Shown here piece after piece: positions 1 to 6,081 of a stretch of 7,376 nt of DNA; within the stretch, counting starts at the first letter, position 1, and each line of letters opens with the position of its first letter. The position numbers and the translations under genes were made by a program. This DNA is from DASYQD01 sp036005845 (GTDB lineage: Bacteria; Acidobacteriota; Thermoanaerobaculia; Multivoradales; JAIOJS01): NCBI GenBank assembly GCA_036005845.1, contig DASYQD010000008.1, forward strand, positions 1 through 7,376, in the 5' to 3' direction. The notes under the pieces are model-generated. The model was not told the origin of the DNA and ran no database searches. It saw nothing but the letters and a program-made list of their open reading frames with translations.

Positions 1-377
1 CGGACCTTGATGCGGATGTCGGCGGTGCCGTTGGAGGCGAAGGTCGAAGGGTCATAGATGAGGTTGAGGTAGCGGCCGCTGAAGGTGCGCTTGGCGCCCC
101 GCTCGCGCTGCCACACGCCGTGGCCGGGCGTGAAGGGGAACGGCGGACCGGGAGCGTTGTCGTCGACCTCGGTGAGCGTGCCGTCGGCGTGGAAGGTGAA
201 GAGCTCGCGAAACGGCGGCACCCCGCTCGCCGGATCGGGAGTGACGGTCACCACCCAGCTGCCGACGACGTTGGTGTCGGCCGGGGCGACGGCCGGGGAG
301 GCCGCTGCCGCGAACGCGGGAGCCGTGCCGGCGGCGATGGCGAACAGGGCGAGAGCGAAGAGGGCGAGGCGCTTCAT
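1..377 (-). CDS. Small secreted hypothetical protein, lipocalin-like in style (partial, C-terminus beyond left edge)
   Basis: The reading frame starts at ATG 377 and stays open for 125 codons to the left edge, so the C-terminus is missing. The first 25 or so residues form a Sec signal peptide: MKRLA, then a hydrophobic Leu/Phe/Ala core and an Ala-rich cleavage region ending near AFA. The mature part begins around the VVGSW motif and alternates short strands with Gly/Asp turns, including FTFHADGTLTE and PGHGVWQRE. That pattern (GxW at the start, DGTL turn, GHGxW) resembles small secreted beta-barrel or lipocalin-like hypothetical proteins common in Acidobacteriota; this is recollection of style, not a database match. 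The start is well supported by a strong ribosome binding site 6 nt upstream. It lies 113 nt downstream of the kinase on the same strand, so it may share that transcript or have its own promoter. The function is unknown. Confidence 0.75.
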   Translation of the reverse strand, partial: MKRLALFALALFAIAAGTAPAFAAAASPAVAPADTNVVGSWVVTVTPDPASGVPPFRELFTFHADGTLTEVDDNAPGPPFPFTPGHGVWQRERGAKRTFSGRYLNLIYDPSTFASNGTADIRIKV

Positions 378-383
378 GGGGAT

Positions 384-390
384 CTCCTTT
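384..390 (-). promoter_or_regulatory. Strong Shine-Dalgarno site for the secreted protein at the left edge
   Basis: On the minus strand this reads AAAGGAG, followed by a 6-nt spacer and ATG at 377. It is the best ribosome binding site in the window and fixes the start of a gene whose frame runs off the edge. Confidence 0.75.
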
Positions 391-469
391 GCGCTGGTTG
401 TCGCGACGGCTCATGCCGCCGTCATGGACACCACGCAATCGAGCGCCGGTAGGGGCCATCGACCGCTGT

Positions 470-490
470 CGGCGGCTCGCGGCGCCGCCG
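470..490 (-). terminator. GC-rich hairpin just after the kinase stop codon (weak terminator candidate)
   Basis: CGGCGGC at 470-476 and GCCGCCG at 484-490 are perfect inverted repeats of 7 bp around a 7-nt loop, directly after the kinase stop at 491. There is no U-tract, and such hairpins arise easily in DNA this GC-rich. It could attenuate read-through into the downstream secreted gene, or be chance. Confidence 0.25.
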
Positions 491-3337
491 TCATCGTGCC
501 GACGTCGAGCGTGGGAGCGCCGCCGTCCACAGCTCCGATCGGCTGGGGCGGTACTCGCACCAGGCGAGCTGCCCGCCGGCCGAGACGTCGAAGAAGAAAT
601 GGACCGGATGGGCGCCGGGCAGCACCGTCACCAGCTCCTCGCCGCTGCCGTCGGGGCGCACGCGGCGGATCTCGATCGGTTTGACGTCGCCCTCGCCGAG
701 CGCATCCGTGTAGCTGGCGAAGTAGATCCACCCTCCCGACCAGCGCGGGTCGCCGTCGCGCGCCGACAGCTGGCGGCAAGGACTGCCGTCCGCGGGACAG
801 AGCGAGAGGTGGCCGGCGACGGCGCTGCCGGCGATGGCGCGGCCGTCGGGCGACCAGCGCGGCCAGGCCAGCCGCTCGCCGAGCGGCCGCTCCACGCCGG
901 TCGCCAGGTCGCGCACGACGGTCGAGCGGAACTCGCCGTCGACGATGTTGGGATAGACGGCGCGGCGGCCGCTGGGATCGACGTGGGCGCCGATGTGCGC
1001 GTAGAGCGGGAAGCGGGCGATCACCGACTCGGGGACGCCGCCGGTGGCCGGCAGCCGCACCAGCGCCGGCGCGGGAGCGAGGCGGTAGGCGTAGATGCTG
1101 CGTCCATCGGCGGAGAAGTCGGGCAGCACGTAGTCGCCCTCGCGAGTGAGCGGCCGCTCGCCGCGCCCGTCGGCGCCGATCGTGGCGATGCGGCCGCCGC
1201 CGGCGAGGCCGCGGAAGAAGGCGAGCCGCCGGCCGTCGGGCGCGAAGCTCGGGTGGGTGACGGTGGTGCGCTCCTCGAGCAGCGTGCGCCGCGCGCCGGA
1301 AGCCGGATCGAGCCAATCGAGCGCGAAGACGGCGCGCGAGTTGGTGTAGACGAGCCGGCCGCCGTCGGCGGCGACGTCGGCCTCGGCGTCTTCCCCCGAA
1401 CCGCTGGTCACCGGCAACGGCGTGCCGCCCGCCGCCGGCACGCGCCAGAGGGTGAGCGAGCCCGAGCGCGCCGAGGAGAAGTAGATCCAACGGCCGTCGG
1501 GCGACCACACCGGGTCGGCCGCCAGCACGCCGTCGAAGGTCAGGCGGCGCGGGCCGCCGCCCGTCACCGGCACGCCGAACAGATCGCCGCTGACGGGGTC
1601 CTTGGTGTCCTGGAAGTAGACGACCTCCTTGCCGTCGGGCGAGAAGGCGGGGTCGCCGCCGCCGAAGGGGAAGTGCAGCTTGACGCCGGGGAGCGGCCGC
1701 GCCTCGCTGCCGTCGGCGTGGGCCACCACGATCGAGGTGCGCAGCTCGTAGAGCAGCGAACGGCCGTCGCGCGAGAGGTTGGGATGGAAGCCGCGCTCCA
1801 CCAGCCTCGTTGGCGGGCCGCCGCCCCCGGCGACGCGCCAGATGCCGCCACCCGGTACGGCATAGACGATGCTGCCGTCGTTCGACCAGCGCGGCGTGCG
1901 CGCGCCCGCCGCCTCGCGCGTGAGCTGCCGCGGCGCGCCGCCGCCAAGGGTGGCGACGAAGATCTGCGGCACGCCGGCGCCGTCTTCGGTGACGAAGGCG
2001 AGGCGGCGGCCGTCGGGCGACAGCGTGGGCTGCCGGTGCGAGCCGGCGAAGGTCGACAGCAGCTCGAAGCGCAGCGGCGGCTCGACCGCGGGCGTGCGCC
2101 GCAGCAGCAGCGCCGCTGCCACCGCCGCCCCGACGAGGACGATGGCGGCGGTCTCGAGGCGGCGACGGCGCAACAGCTTGGCGGCGCGGTAGAGCGCGCC
2201 GCCGCGGGCGGTGATCGGCTCGCCGGCGAGGTGGCGCTCCAGGTCCGCGGCGAGTGCTGCCACCGACGGATAGCGGCGCTCCGGCTCCTTCTCGAGCGCC
2301 TTGCCGACGATGCGGTCGAGGTCGCCGCGCAGCGCCCGCCTCCAGGCGGCGCCGGCATACGTGCCGCCGCCTTCCGCTGCCGCCACGCTCGGCGGCGGCG
2401 GCTCCTCGGCGAGCACGACGCGCAACAGCTCGTCGGCGCCTTCGCGCCGCGGCCGCTGCGCGCGCACGCCGGCAAGCAGCTCGTAGAGCAGGAGGCCGAG
2501 GGCGTAGACGTCGGTGGCCACCGTCGTCGCCTCGCCGCGCAGCTGTTCGGGCGCCGCGTAGGCGGGCGTCAGCGCCGGCAGCAGGGTGCGCGTGGCCTCG
2601 CCGCCGAGGTCGAGCTCGCGGGCGACGCCGAAGTCGAGCAGCTTCACCTCGCCGGCGCCGCTCACCAGGATGTTCGAAGGCTTCAGGTCGCGGTGGATGA
2701 CTTGCGCTCGGTGCGCCGCCTCGACCGCGGCGCAGACGGCGAGAAAGATGCGCAGCCGCTCGCGCACGCCGAGGCGGGACGCGGCGCACCAGGCCGTGAT
2801 CGGCTCGCCCTCGACGTACTCCATCACCAGGTAAGGCACACCGTCCACGTCCATGCCGCCGTCGATGAGCCGCGCGATGTTGGGGTGCTCGAGGCGGGCG
2901 AGGATCTGGCGCTCGCGCCGGAAGTCGCGCAACAGCCGCGCGGCGTCGGGGCCGGCGGCGATCAGCTTGACCGCCACGCGCTGCTCGAACTGCCCGTCGG
3001 CGCGCTCGCCGAGGTAGACCGCGCCCATGCCGCCGCGGCCGATCTCGCGGACTAAGCGGAACGAGCCGAGGCGGCGGCCGGCGTGCTCGCCGGCGGCCGC
3101 TTCGCCTCGCGCCTCGGCGGCGGCGGCGAAGAGCTCGCCGTGCGGGTCGGCGCTCTCGGCAAGGAAGCCGGCGCTCTCCTCGTCGGCACGCAGCAGCGTC
3201 TCGACCTCGCGCCGCAGCGCTTCGTCACCGCCGCAGGCGTGCTCCAGCCATGCGGCGCGTGCCTCGGCCGGCACCTCGAACGCTTCGTCGACCAGCGCCG
3301 CCACCTGTTGCCAGCGGTGCGGATCGAGAGAACTCAT
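491..3337 (-). CDS. Membrane-anchored Ser/Thr protein kinase with C-terminal PD40/TolB-like propeller
   Basis: A 948-residue Hanks-type (PknB-like) kinase. Residues 1-60 are a helical N-terminal region (RWQQVAALVDEAF...LRREVETLL) of the type seen in kinases paired with ECF sigma factors. The kinase domain spans about 92-370. It has the glycine loop GRGGMGAVY (100-108), VAVK with catalytic Lys124, Glu142 in helix C, HRDLKPSN (215-222, catalytic Asp217), DFG (235-237) and APE (262-264). Thr249, Thr251 and Thr257 in the activation loop are possible autophosphorylation sites. Basic residues at 385-393 precede one transmembrane helix at about 397-412, which suggests kinase inside and C-terminus outside. 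Residues 430-930 hold about 12 repeats of the SPDGRxxxF type. All catalytic residues are present, so it should be active. Its start lies 22 nt after the sigma gene with no clear Shine-Dalgarno, which suggests translational coupling. The likely substrate is the neighbouring sigma factor (inference). Confidence 0.95.
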   Translation of the reverse strand: MSSLDPHRWQQVAALVDEAFEVPAEARAAWLEHACGGDEALRREVETLLRADEESAGFLAESADPHGELFAAAAEARGEAAAGEHAGRRLGSFRLVREIGRGGMGAVYLGERADGQFEQRVAVKLIAAGPDAARLLRDFRRERQILARLEHPNIARLIDGGMDVDGVPYLVMEYVEGEPITAWCAASRLGVRERLRIFLAVCAAVEAAHRAQVIHRDLKPSNILVSGAGEVKLLDFGVARELDLGGEATRTLLPALTPAYAAPEQLRGEATTVATDVYALGLLLYELLAGVRAQRPRREGADELLRVVLAEEPPPPSVAAAEGGGTYAGAAWRRALRGDLDRIVGKALEKEPERRYPSVAALAADLERHLAGEPITARGGALYRAAKLLRRRRLETAAIVLVGAAVAAALLLRRTPAVEPPLRFELLSTFAGSHRQPTLSPDGRRLAFVTEDGAGVPQIFVATLGGGAPRQLTREAAGARTPRWSNDGSIVYAVPGGGIWRVAGGGGPPTRLVERGFHPNLSRDGRSLLYELRTSIVVAHADGSEARPLPGVKLHFPFGGGDPAFSPDGKEVVYFQDTKDPVSGDLFGVPVTGGGPRRLTFDGVLAADPVWSPDGRWIYFSSARSGSLTLWRVPAAGGTPLPVTSGSGEDAEADVAADGGRLVYTNSRAVFALDWLDPASGARRTLLEERTTVTHPSFAPDGRRLAFFRGLAGGGRIATIGADGRGERPLTREGDYVLPDFSADGRSIYAYRLAPAPALVRLPATGGVPESVIARFPLYAHIGAHVDPSGRRAVYPNIVDGEFRSTVVRDLATGVERPLGERLAWPRWSPDGRAIAGSAVAGHLSLCPADGSPCRQLSARDGDPRWSGGWIYFASYTDALGEGDVKPIEIRRVRPDGSGEELVTVLPGAHPVHFFFDVSAGGQLAWCEYRPSRSELWTAALPRSTSAR
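842..2019 (-). repeat. Coding repeats: near-identical SPDG-encoding units within the propeller region
   Basis: The 11-mer gccgtcgggcg (plus strand) recurs at 842-852, 1232-1242, 1493-1503, 1631-1641 and 2009-2019. On the coding strand it encodes the PDG of the SPDGR blade turn with identical codons each time. The repeats mark the PD40 blades of the kinase propeller. They reflect protein repetition plus strong codon bias, not a mobile or regulatory repeat. Confidence 0.7.
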
Positions 3338-3359
3338 GAGTGAGCCGCGCGGCGCGTGG

Positions 3360-3941
3360 TCAGGCGGCGGAGCCGCGCAGCTCGCGATAGAGGAAGGCGC
3401 GCGCCTTGCGCCAGTCGCGCTTCACGGTGCGCGTGGAGACGCCCAGCGCCGAGGCCGTGTCCTCCACCGACAACCCGGCGTAGAAACGCAGCTCGACGAG
3501 GCCCGCGAGGCGCGGATCAAGGGCCTCCAGCCGCACCAGCGCACCGTCGACGGCGAGGATCTCCTCCTCGCGGCCGTCGGTGCCACTCGGTGAGAGCAGG
3601 TGCTCGTCGTCCAGCGCCTCGGGACGCACCCCGCCGCCGCGCTTGTTCGCCTGCCGCCGCCGCGCGTGGTCGACGAGGATGTGGCGCATCGCGCGGGCCG
3701 CAGTGGCGAAGAAGTGCTCGCGGTCGATGGGCGTCACCGCCTTGCCTTGCGCCATGCGCAGGTAGACCTCGTGCACGAGCGCGGTGGTGCGCAACGTCTC
3801 GCCACTGCCGAGCTGCAGCTTCGCGATGTGGCGCAGCTCGCGGTAGACGAGGTCGAACAGTCGGTCGATCGCCGCGCGATCGCCGCCGCGGGCGGCGGCG
3901 AGGAGTTGAGTGATGTCGCCGGACGGCTGGGAGGAGGTCAC
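3360..3941 (-). CDS. ECF-family RNA polymerase sigma factor, TIGR02999/sigma70_ECF type, paired with a kinase
   Basis: A 193-residue group 4 sigma factor with only regions sigma2 (about 22-97) and sigma4 (about 133-188). Region 2 includes LVYRELRHIA (31-40), TTALVHEVYLRM (52-63) and HFFATAARAMRHILVDHARRR (76-96). Sigma4 carries the helix-turn-helix LSVEDTASALGVSTRTVKRDW (157-177). These motifs match the family called Sig-70_X6/TIGR02999, common in Acidobacteriota and Planctomycetes and often encoded next to Ser/Thr kinases. Region 2.2 has Thr52-Thr53 where most ECF sigmas have acidic residues that contact the polymerase clamp. No anti-sigma gene is adjacent; the kinase takes that place. The start is GTG at 3941: no ATG, GTG or TTG lies further upstream before an in-frame stop that coincides with the stop codon of the HAD gene. 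No Shine-Dalgarno is visible. Confidence 0.93.
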   Translation of the reverse strand: MTSSQPSGDITQLLAAARGGDRAAIDRLFDLVYRELRHIAKLQLGSGETLRTTALVHEVYLRMAQGKAVTPIDREHFFATAARAMRHILVDHARRRQANKRGGGVRPEALDDEHLLSPSGTDGREEEILAVDGALVRLEALDPRLAGLVELRFYAGLSVEDTASALGVSTRTVKRDWRKARAFLYRELRGSAA

Positions 3942-3983
3942 GAAGATGACGCCGTGGGGATGCGCTGATTCTAGCGGCCGCTC

Positions 3984-4637
3984 TCAGCCGGTGAGCAGCC
4001 GTTCGAAGTCTGCCGGCGAGAGCTCGCGCAGCGAGCTGACGAGCAACTGGGGCTTTGCCTCGTCGAAGTCCTCGCGCCGGCGGCCGGTGGAGAGGAGCGC
4101 CACAGCCTTCATGCCGCCGGCGTGGGCGGCGGCGACGCCGACCGGGGCGTCTTCGACCACCACGCAGCTCGCCGGCGGCGCGCCGAGCCGTTCGGCCGCG
4201 AGCAGGAAGACCTGCGGATCGGGCTTGCCGCGCTGCACGTCGCGGCCGGTGACGACGGCGCCGAAGGAGTCGGCGAAGCCGAGGCGCTCGAGCGTGAGGT
4301 CGACGTTGTCCGGCGGCGCGGAGGAAGCGACGGCGAGCGCGAAACCTCCGTCGTGCAGCGCGCGCACCAGCTCGGTGCCCCCATCCATCGCGGGGAACCG
4401 CTCACGGATGTCGGCGCGGAAGAGCGCCTCCTTGCGCGCGTCGAGCCTCGCCGTGTCGCCGGCGCGCCCCGGCCAGTAGATGGCGATCGATTCACGGCTC
4501 GTGCGCCCGAAGCTGCGCGCGAATTCGCGTTCGGAGAAGGGCAGCCCTTCCTCGGCGGCGAGCCGGCGCCAGCTCCGCATGTGCGCCGCGTAGGAGTCGA
4601 CGAGCACGCCGTCGAGATCGAAGAGCACCGCGCGCAT
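3984..4637 (-). CDS. HAD-superfamily hydrolase, beta-phosphoglucomutase-like subfamily
   Basis: A full-length 217-residue cytoplasmic HAD enzyme that would act on a small phosphorylated metabolite, usually a sugar phosphate. Motif I is DLDGVLVDS (7-15), with nucleophile Asp7 and acid/base Asp9. A helical cap (about 16-85) follows. Motif II is VASS (103-106, probably Ser105), motif III is Lys138 in RGKPDP, and motif IV is VVVEDAPVGV (159-168) with Glu162 and Asp163 for magnesium. The cap type and the GKPDP and EDxxxGV signatures place it with beta-phosphoglucomutase, phosphoglycolate phosphatase-like and 2-deoxyglucose-6-phosphatase relatives. Sequence alone cannot tell phosphatase from mutase. 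The ATG at 4637 puts motif I at the very N-terminus, as is normal. The gene is 42 nt upstream of the sigma gene on the same strand, so read-through into the sigma-kinase pair is possible. Confidence 0.92.
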   Translation of the reverse strand: MRAVLFDLDGVLVDSYAAHMRSWRRLAAEEGLPFSEREFARSFGRTSRESIAIYWPGRAGDTARLDARKEALFRADIRERFPAMDGGTELVRALHDGGFALAVASSAPPDNVDLTLERLGFADSFGAVVTGRDVQRGKPDPQVFLLAAERLGAPPASCVVVEDAPVGVAAAHAGGMKAVALLSTGRRREDFDEAKPQLLVSSLRELSPADFERLLTG

Positions 4638-4686
4638 GGCAGGCGGAGCTTAGCCGGCGCGCGAAGTGCTGGTAGCGTCCGCGGCC

Positions 4687-6075
4687 ATGCGTTCCGCCGA
4701 AGTGGTCGTCATTGGTGCCGGCATCGGCGGCATCGCCGCGGCTCACGAGCTGGCGGTCGTGCGCGGCGTGCGCGACGTCGTCATCGTCGACGACCGGCCG
4801 CCGCTCACCGTCACCTCCGACAAGTCGACCGAGTGCTACCGCGACTGGTGGCCGCAGCCGGCGATGGCGGCGCTGATGGGGCGCAGCATCGCGCGCATGG
4901 AGGAGCTCGCCGCGGAGACGGGTAACGCCTTTGCGATGAACCGCAACGGCTACGCGTACCTGGCAGGCAGCGAAGAGAGCGCCCGCGCGCTTGCGCAGTC
5001 AGCCGAGGCGACGGCCGCGCTGGGGTCCGGACCGCTGCGCGTGCATCGCGGCGGCGCCGACGATCCGCCGTGGCCCGACACGCCGTGGGAGCAGCTCGAC
5101 CCGGCGCTGCGCGGCGCCGACCTCACGCTCGACCCGGCGTTCGTGCGCGCGCGATATCCGTTCCTCGCCGCCGATGCGCGCGCGCTGCTGCATGCACGCC
5201 GCTGCGGCTGGGTGTCGGCGCAACAGCTCGGCATGGTGCTCCTCGAGCGCGCTCGCGAGGCCGGCGTGCGCCTCGTCGCCGGCCGCGTCAGTGCGTTGGA
5301 ACGCGACGAGCGCGGCGTCGCTGCCGTGCGCATCGAGCCCGGCGCCGCCGCCGGTGCCGACAGCGAGCGCATCGACCGCATCGCCACCCGCCGCGTCGTC
5401 GCCGCGCCCGGCCCGGGCCTGCCGCGCTTCGCGCAGCTTGCGGGCCTCGACCTGCCCGTCTTCTGCGAGCTGCACGCGAAGGTCACCTTCGACGACGTGC
5501 TCGGCGTGCTGCCGCGCCACCTGCCGCTCGTCATCTGGACCGATCCCGTCACGCTCGACTGGCCCGACGACGAGCGTCGCGAGATCGCTGCCGACCCCGC
5601 GCTGTCGTTCCTGCTCGGCCCGCTGCCGCCGGCCGTCCACTTCCGCCCCGAAGGCGGCGAGGGCAGCCGCAAGCTCCTCCTCCTCTGGGCTTTCGACGTC
5701 GCGCCGGTGCCGCCCGTCGAGCCGCCGTCGTTCCCGCCCTGGCTCGCCGAAGTCGTCGTGCGCGGCGTCGCCCGCATGGTGCCCGACTTCGCCGTCTACC
5801 TCGAGCGCATGCGGCGGCCCTTCGTCGACGGCGGCTACTACACCAAGGTCCCCGACAACCGCGTCACCGTGGGACCGACCGAGGTGCCTGGCCTCCACCT
5901 CGTCGCCGCCCTCTCCGGCTACGGCATCATGGCCGCCATGGGCGCGGCGGAGCTCCTCGCCGACCACCTCGCCGGCTCACCGCCGGGATGGGCGCCCGAG
6001 CTGGCGCCCGAGCGCTTCGCCGATGCGGCGTACCGCGCGCAGCTCGCCGGCGAAGCCGGCGCCGGTCAGCTCTAG
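4687..6075 (+). CDS. FAD-dependent oxidoreductase of the DAO family (amino-acid/sarcosine oxidase or dehydrogenase-like)
   Basis: A 462-residue flavoenzyme counted from ATG 4687. The N-terminal Rossmann motif VVVIGAGIGG (6-15) binds the ADP part of FAD, and an acidic pair ends beta-2 (IVDD, 33-36). STECYRDWWP (47-56) is a family-type motif near the flavin. GWVSAQQLG (174-182) matches the usual DAO segment before the second FAD-contact strand, and AAPGPGLP (239-246) stands where many relatives have AAGPWS. A central substrate-domain sheet occupies about 258-375. The C-terminal FAD segment runs from YYTKVPDNRVTVGP (384-397) to ALSGYGIMAAMGAAELLADHL (408-428). The family oxidises C-N bonds of amino acids or N-methylated amines; the substrate here is unknown. 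GTG 4666 would add seven residues, but ATG 4687 puts the Rossmann strand at the normal distance. No clear Shine-Dalgarno is seen at either start. Confidence 0.9.
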   Translation: MRSAEVVVIGAGIGGIAAAHELAVVRGVRDVVIVDDRPPLTVTSDKSTECYRDWWPQPAMAALMGRSIARMEELAAETGNAFAMNRNGYAYLAGSEESARALAQSAEATAALGSGPLRVHRGGADDPPWPDTPWEQLDPALRGADLTLDPAFVRARYPFLAADARALLHARRCGWVSAQQLGMVLLERAREAGVRLVAGRVSALERDERGVAAVRIEPGAAAGADSERIDRIATRRVVAAPGPGLPRFAQLAGLDLPVFCELHAKVTFDDVLGVLPRHLPLVIWTDPVTLDWPDDERREIAADPALSFLLGPLPPAVHFRPEGGEGSRKLLLLWAFDVAPVPPVEPPSFPPWLAEVVVRGVARMVPDFAVYLERMRRPFVDGGYYTKVPDNRVTVGPTEVPGLHLVAALSGYGIMAAMGAAELLADHLAGSPPGWAPELAPERFADAAYRAQLAGEAGAGQL

Positions 6076-6081
6076 CCGGCT
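6054..6081. terminator. Inverted repeat at the convergent junction (possible bidirectional terminator)
   Basis: AGCCGGC at 6054-6060 and GCCGGCT at 6075-6081 form a perfect 7-bp stem with a 14-nt loop. A nested GCCGG/CCGGC pair lies at 6061-6065 and 6076-6080. It spans the 5-nt gap between two convergent genes and includes the end of the FAD gene. There is no U-tract on either side, so intrinsic termination is only possible, not shown. Confidence 0.3.

Noticed and set aside
52..459. Minus-strand 135-codon frame over the left secreted gene
   Set aside because: Arg-rich shadow. The frame starting at 377 has the ribosome site, signal peptide and ordinary protein composition.
842..2019. Recurring gccgtcgggcg as a possible regulatory or CRISPR-like repeat
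   Set aside because: Each copy falls on the SPDG turn of a propeller blade in the same reading frame, with irregular spacing set by blade length, so it is protein repetition.
411..2789. A 792-codon minus-strand frame inside the kinase in another frame
   Set aside because: Its product is Arg/Ala-rich low-complexity sequence with no domain, and it is explained by the GC bias of the kinase gene.
389..3055. A long open frame (888 codons) on the plus strand opposite the kinase
   Set aside because: The kinase on the minus strand has unmistakable catalytic motifs. The plus-strand frame gives a low-complexity Ala/Arg/Gly/Glu-rich product with no motif, as expected from antisense reading of GC-rich codons.
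4122..4925. Plus-strand open frame opposite the HAD gene and running into the FAD gene
   Set aside because: It lacks motifs, has Arg/His-rich composition, and overlaps two clear genes.
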